22,463 nt of DNA from CAYXGZ01 sp964464755 (GTDB lineage Bacteria > Planctomycetota > MHYJ01 > JACPRB01), in assembly GCA_964464755.1 (NCBI GenBank), contig CAYXGZ010000053.1, positions 1-22,463 on the forward strand, written 5' to 3'. The position numbers and the translations under genes are program-made. The notes under the pieces are model-generated. The model saw nothing but the letters and a program-made list of their open reading frames with translations, did no database searches and was not told the DNA's origin. Below are positions 22,443 to 22,463 of the stretch, in pieces (positions within the stretch are counted from its first letter, which is position 1; the number at the start of each line of letters is the position of its first letter).

Positions 22443-22463
22443 ATGGACAAGCGACTCCTCGAG
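22443..22463 (+). CDS. start of a gene cut by the right edge
   Basis: ATG followed by six sense codons (MDKRLLE) to the end of the window. The call rests on the properly spaced TTGACT/TCTCTT elements upstream and on divergence from the ArsR operon. The product cannot be told. Confidence 0.4.

Overview
The window is GC-rich, gene-dense bacterial DNA, most likely from a planctomycete-type organism (Planctomycetota). This is inferred from several things together: an ECF sigma factor overlapping a Ser/Thr kinase with TPRs, a second kinase with sixteen TPRs, a secreted prenyltransferase/squalene-oxidase-repeat protein, a small secreted STN-domain protein, a large secreted protein with a Gly-rich Cys-containing C-terminal anchor, and coding DNA near 70% G+C. 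Myxococcota share several of these traits and remain an alternative.

Layout. 1-4.9 kb: the end of an unidentified gene, then leftward genes for a secreted alpha/alpha-barrel repeat protein, a small membrane protein and a TPR receptor kinase. 4.9-7.6 kb: two rightward GNAT acetyltransferases, the second a chimera sharing 281 identical bp with the first, flank a leftward pair (bilobal aspartic-protease lipoprotein and membrane-anchored SRPBCC protein); a small membrane protein follows. 7.7-12.6 kb: a NERD-kinase fusion with a degenerate DFG motif, an FMN/Fe-S glutamate-synthase-like oxidoreductase, an STN-domain secreted protein and an unidentified secreted protein. 12.6-16.2 kb: ECF sigma factor and receptor kinase in one overlapping unit. 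16.3-18.7 kb: a cell-surface protein with an Ig-like domain. 18.9-21.5 kb: tRNA-Asn followed by a 2.5-kb low-GC island bounded by a 17-bp direct repeat of the tRNA 3' end; it carries a membrane RING-type protein, a 49-residue protein and a double-CXXC protein resembling Sit-type immunity proteins. 21.5-22.4 kb: an ArsR repressor/SRPBCC operon with a palindrome over the repressor start codon. The start of another gene lies at the right edge.

Two features recur. Most first genes of transcription units have a TANNNT box placed so that transcription would begin at or within 3 nt of the start codon, suggesting widespread leaderless mRNAs; operon-internal genes use Shine-Dalgarno sequences instead. 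Three convergent gene pairs share a single CTAG tetranucleotide as both stop codons. The strongest candidates for something undescribed are the tRNA-Asn island, the chimeric acetyltransferase and the NERD/NFD kinase. All calls were made by reading the sequence; no database search was run.
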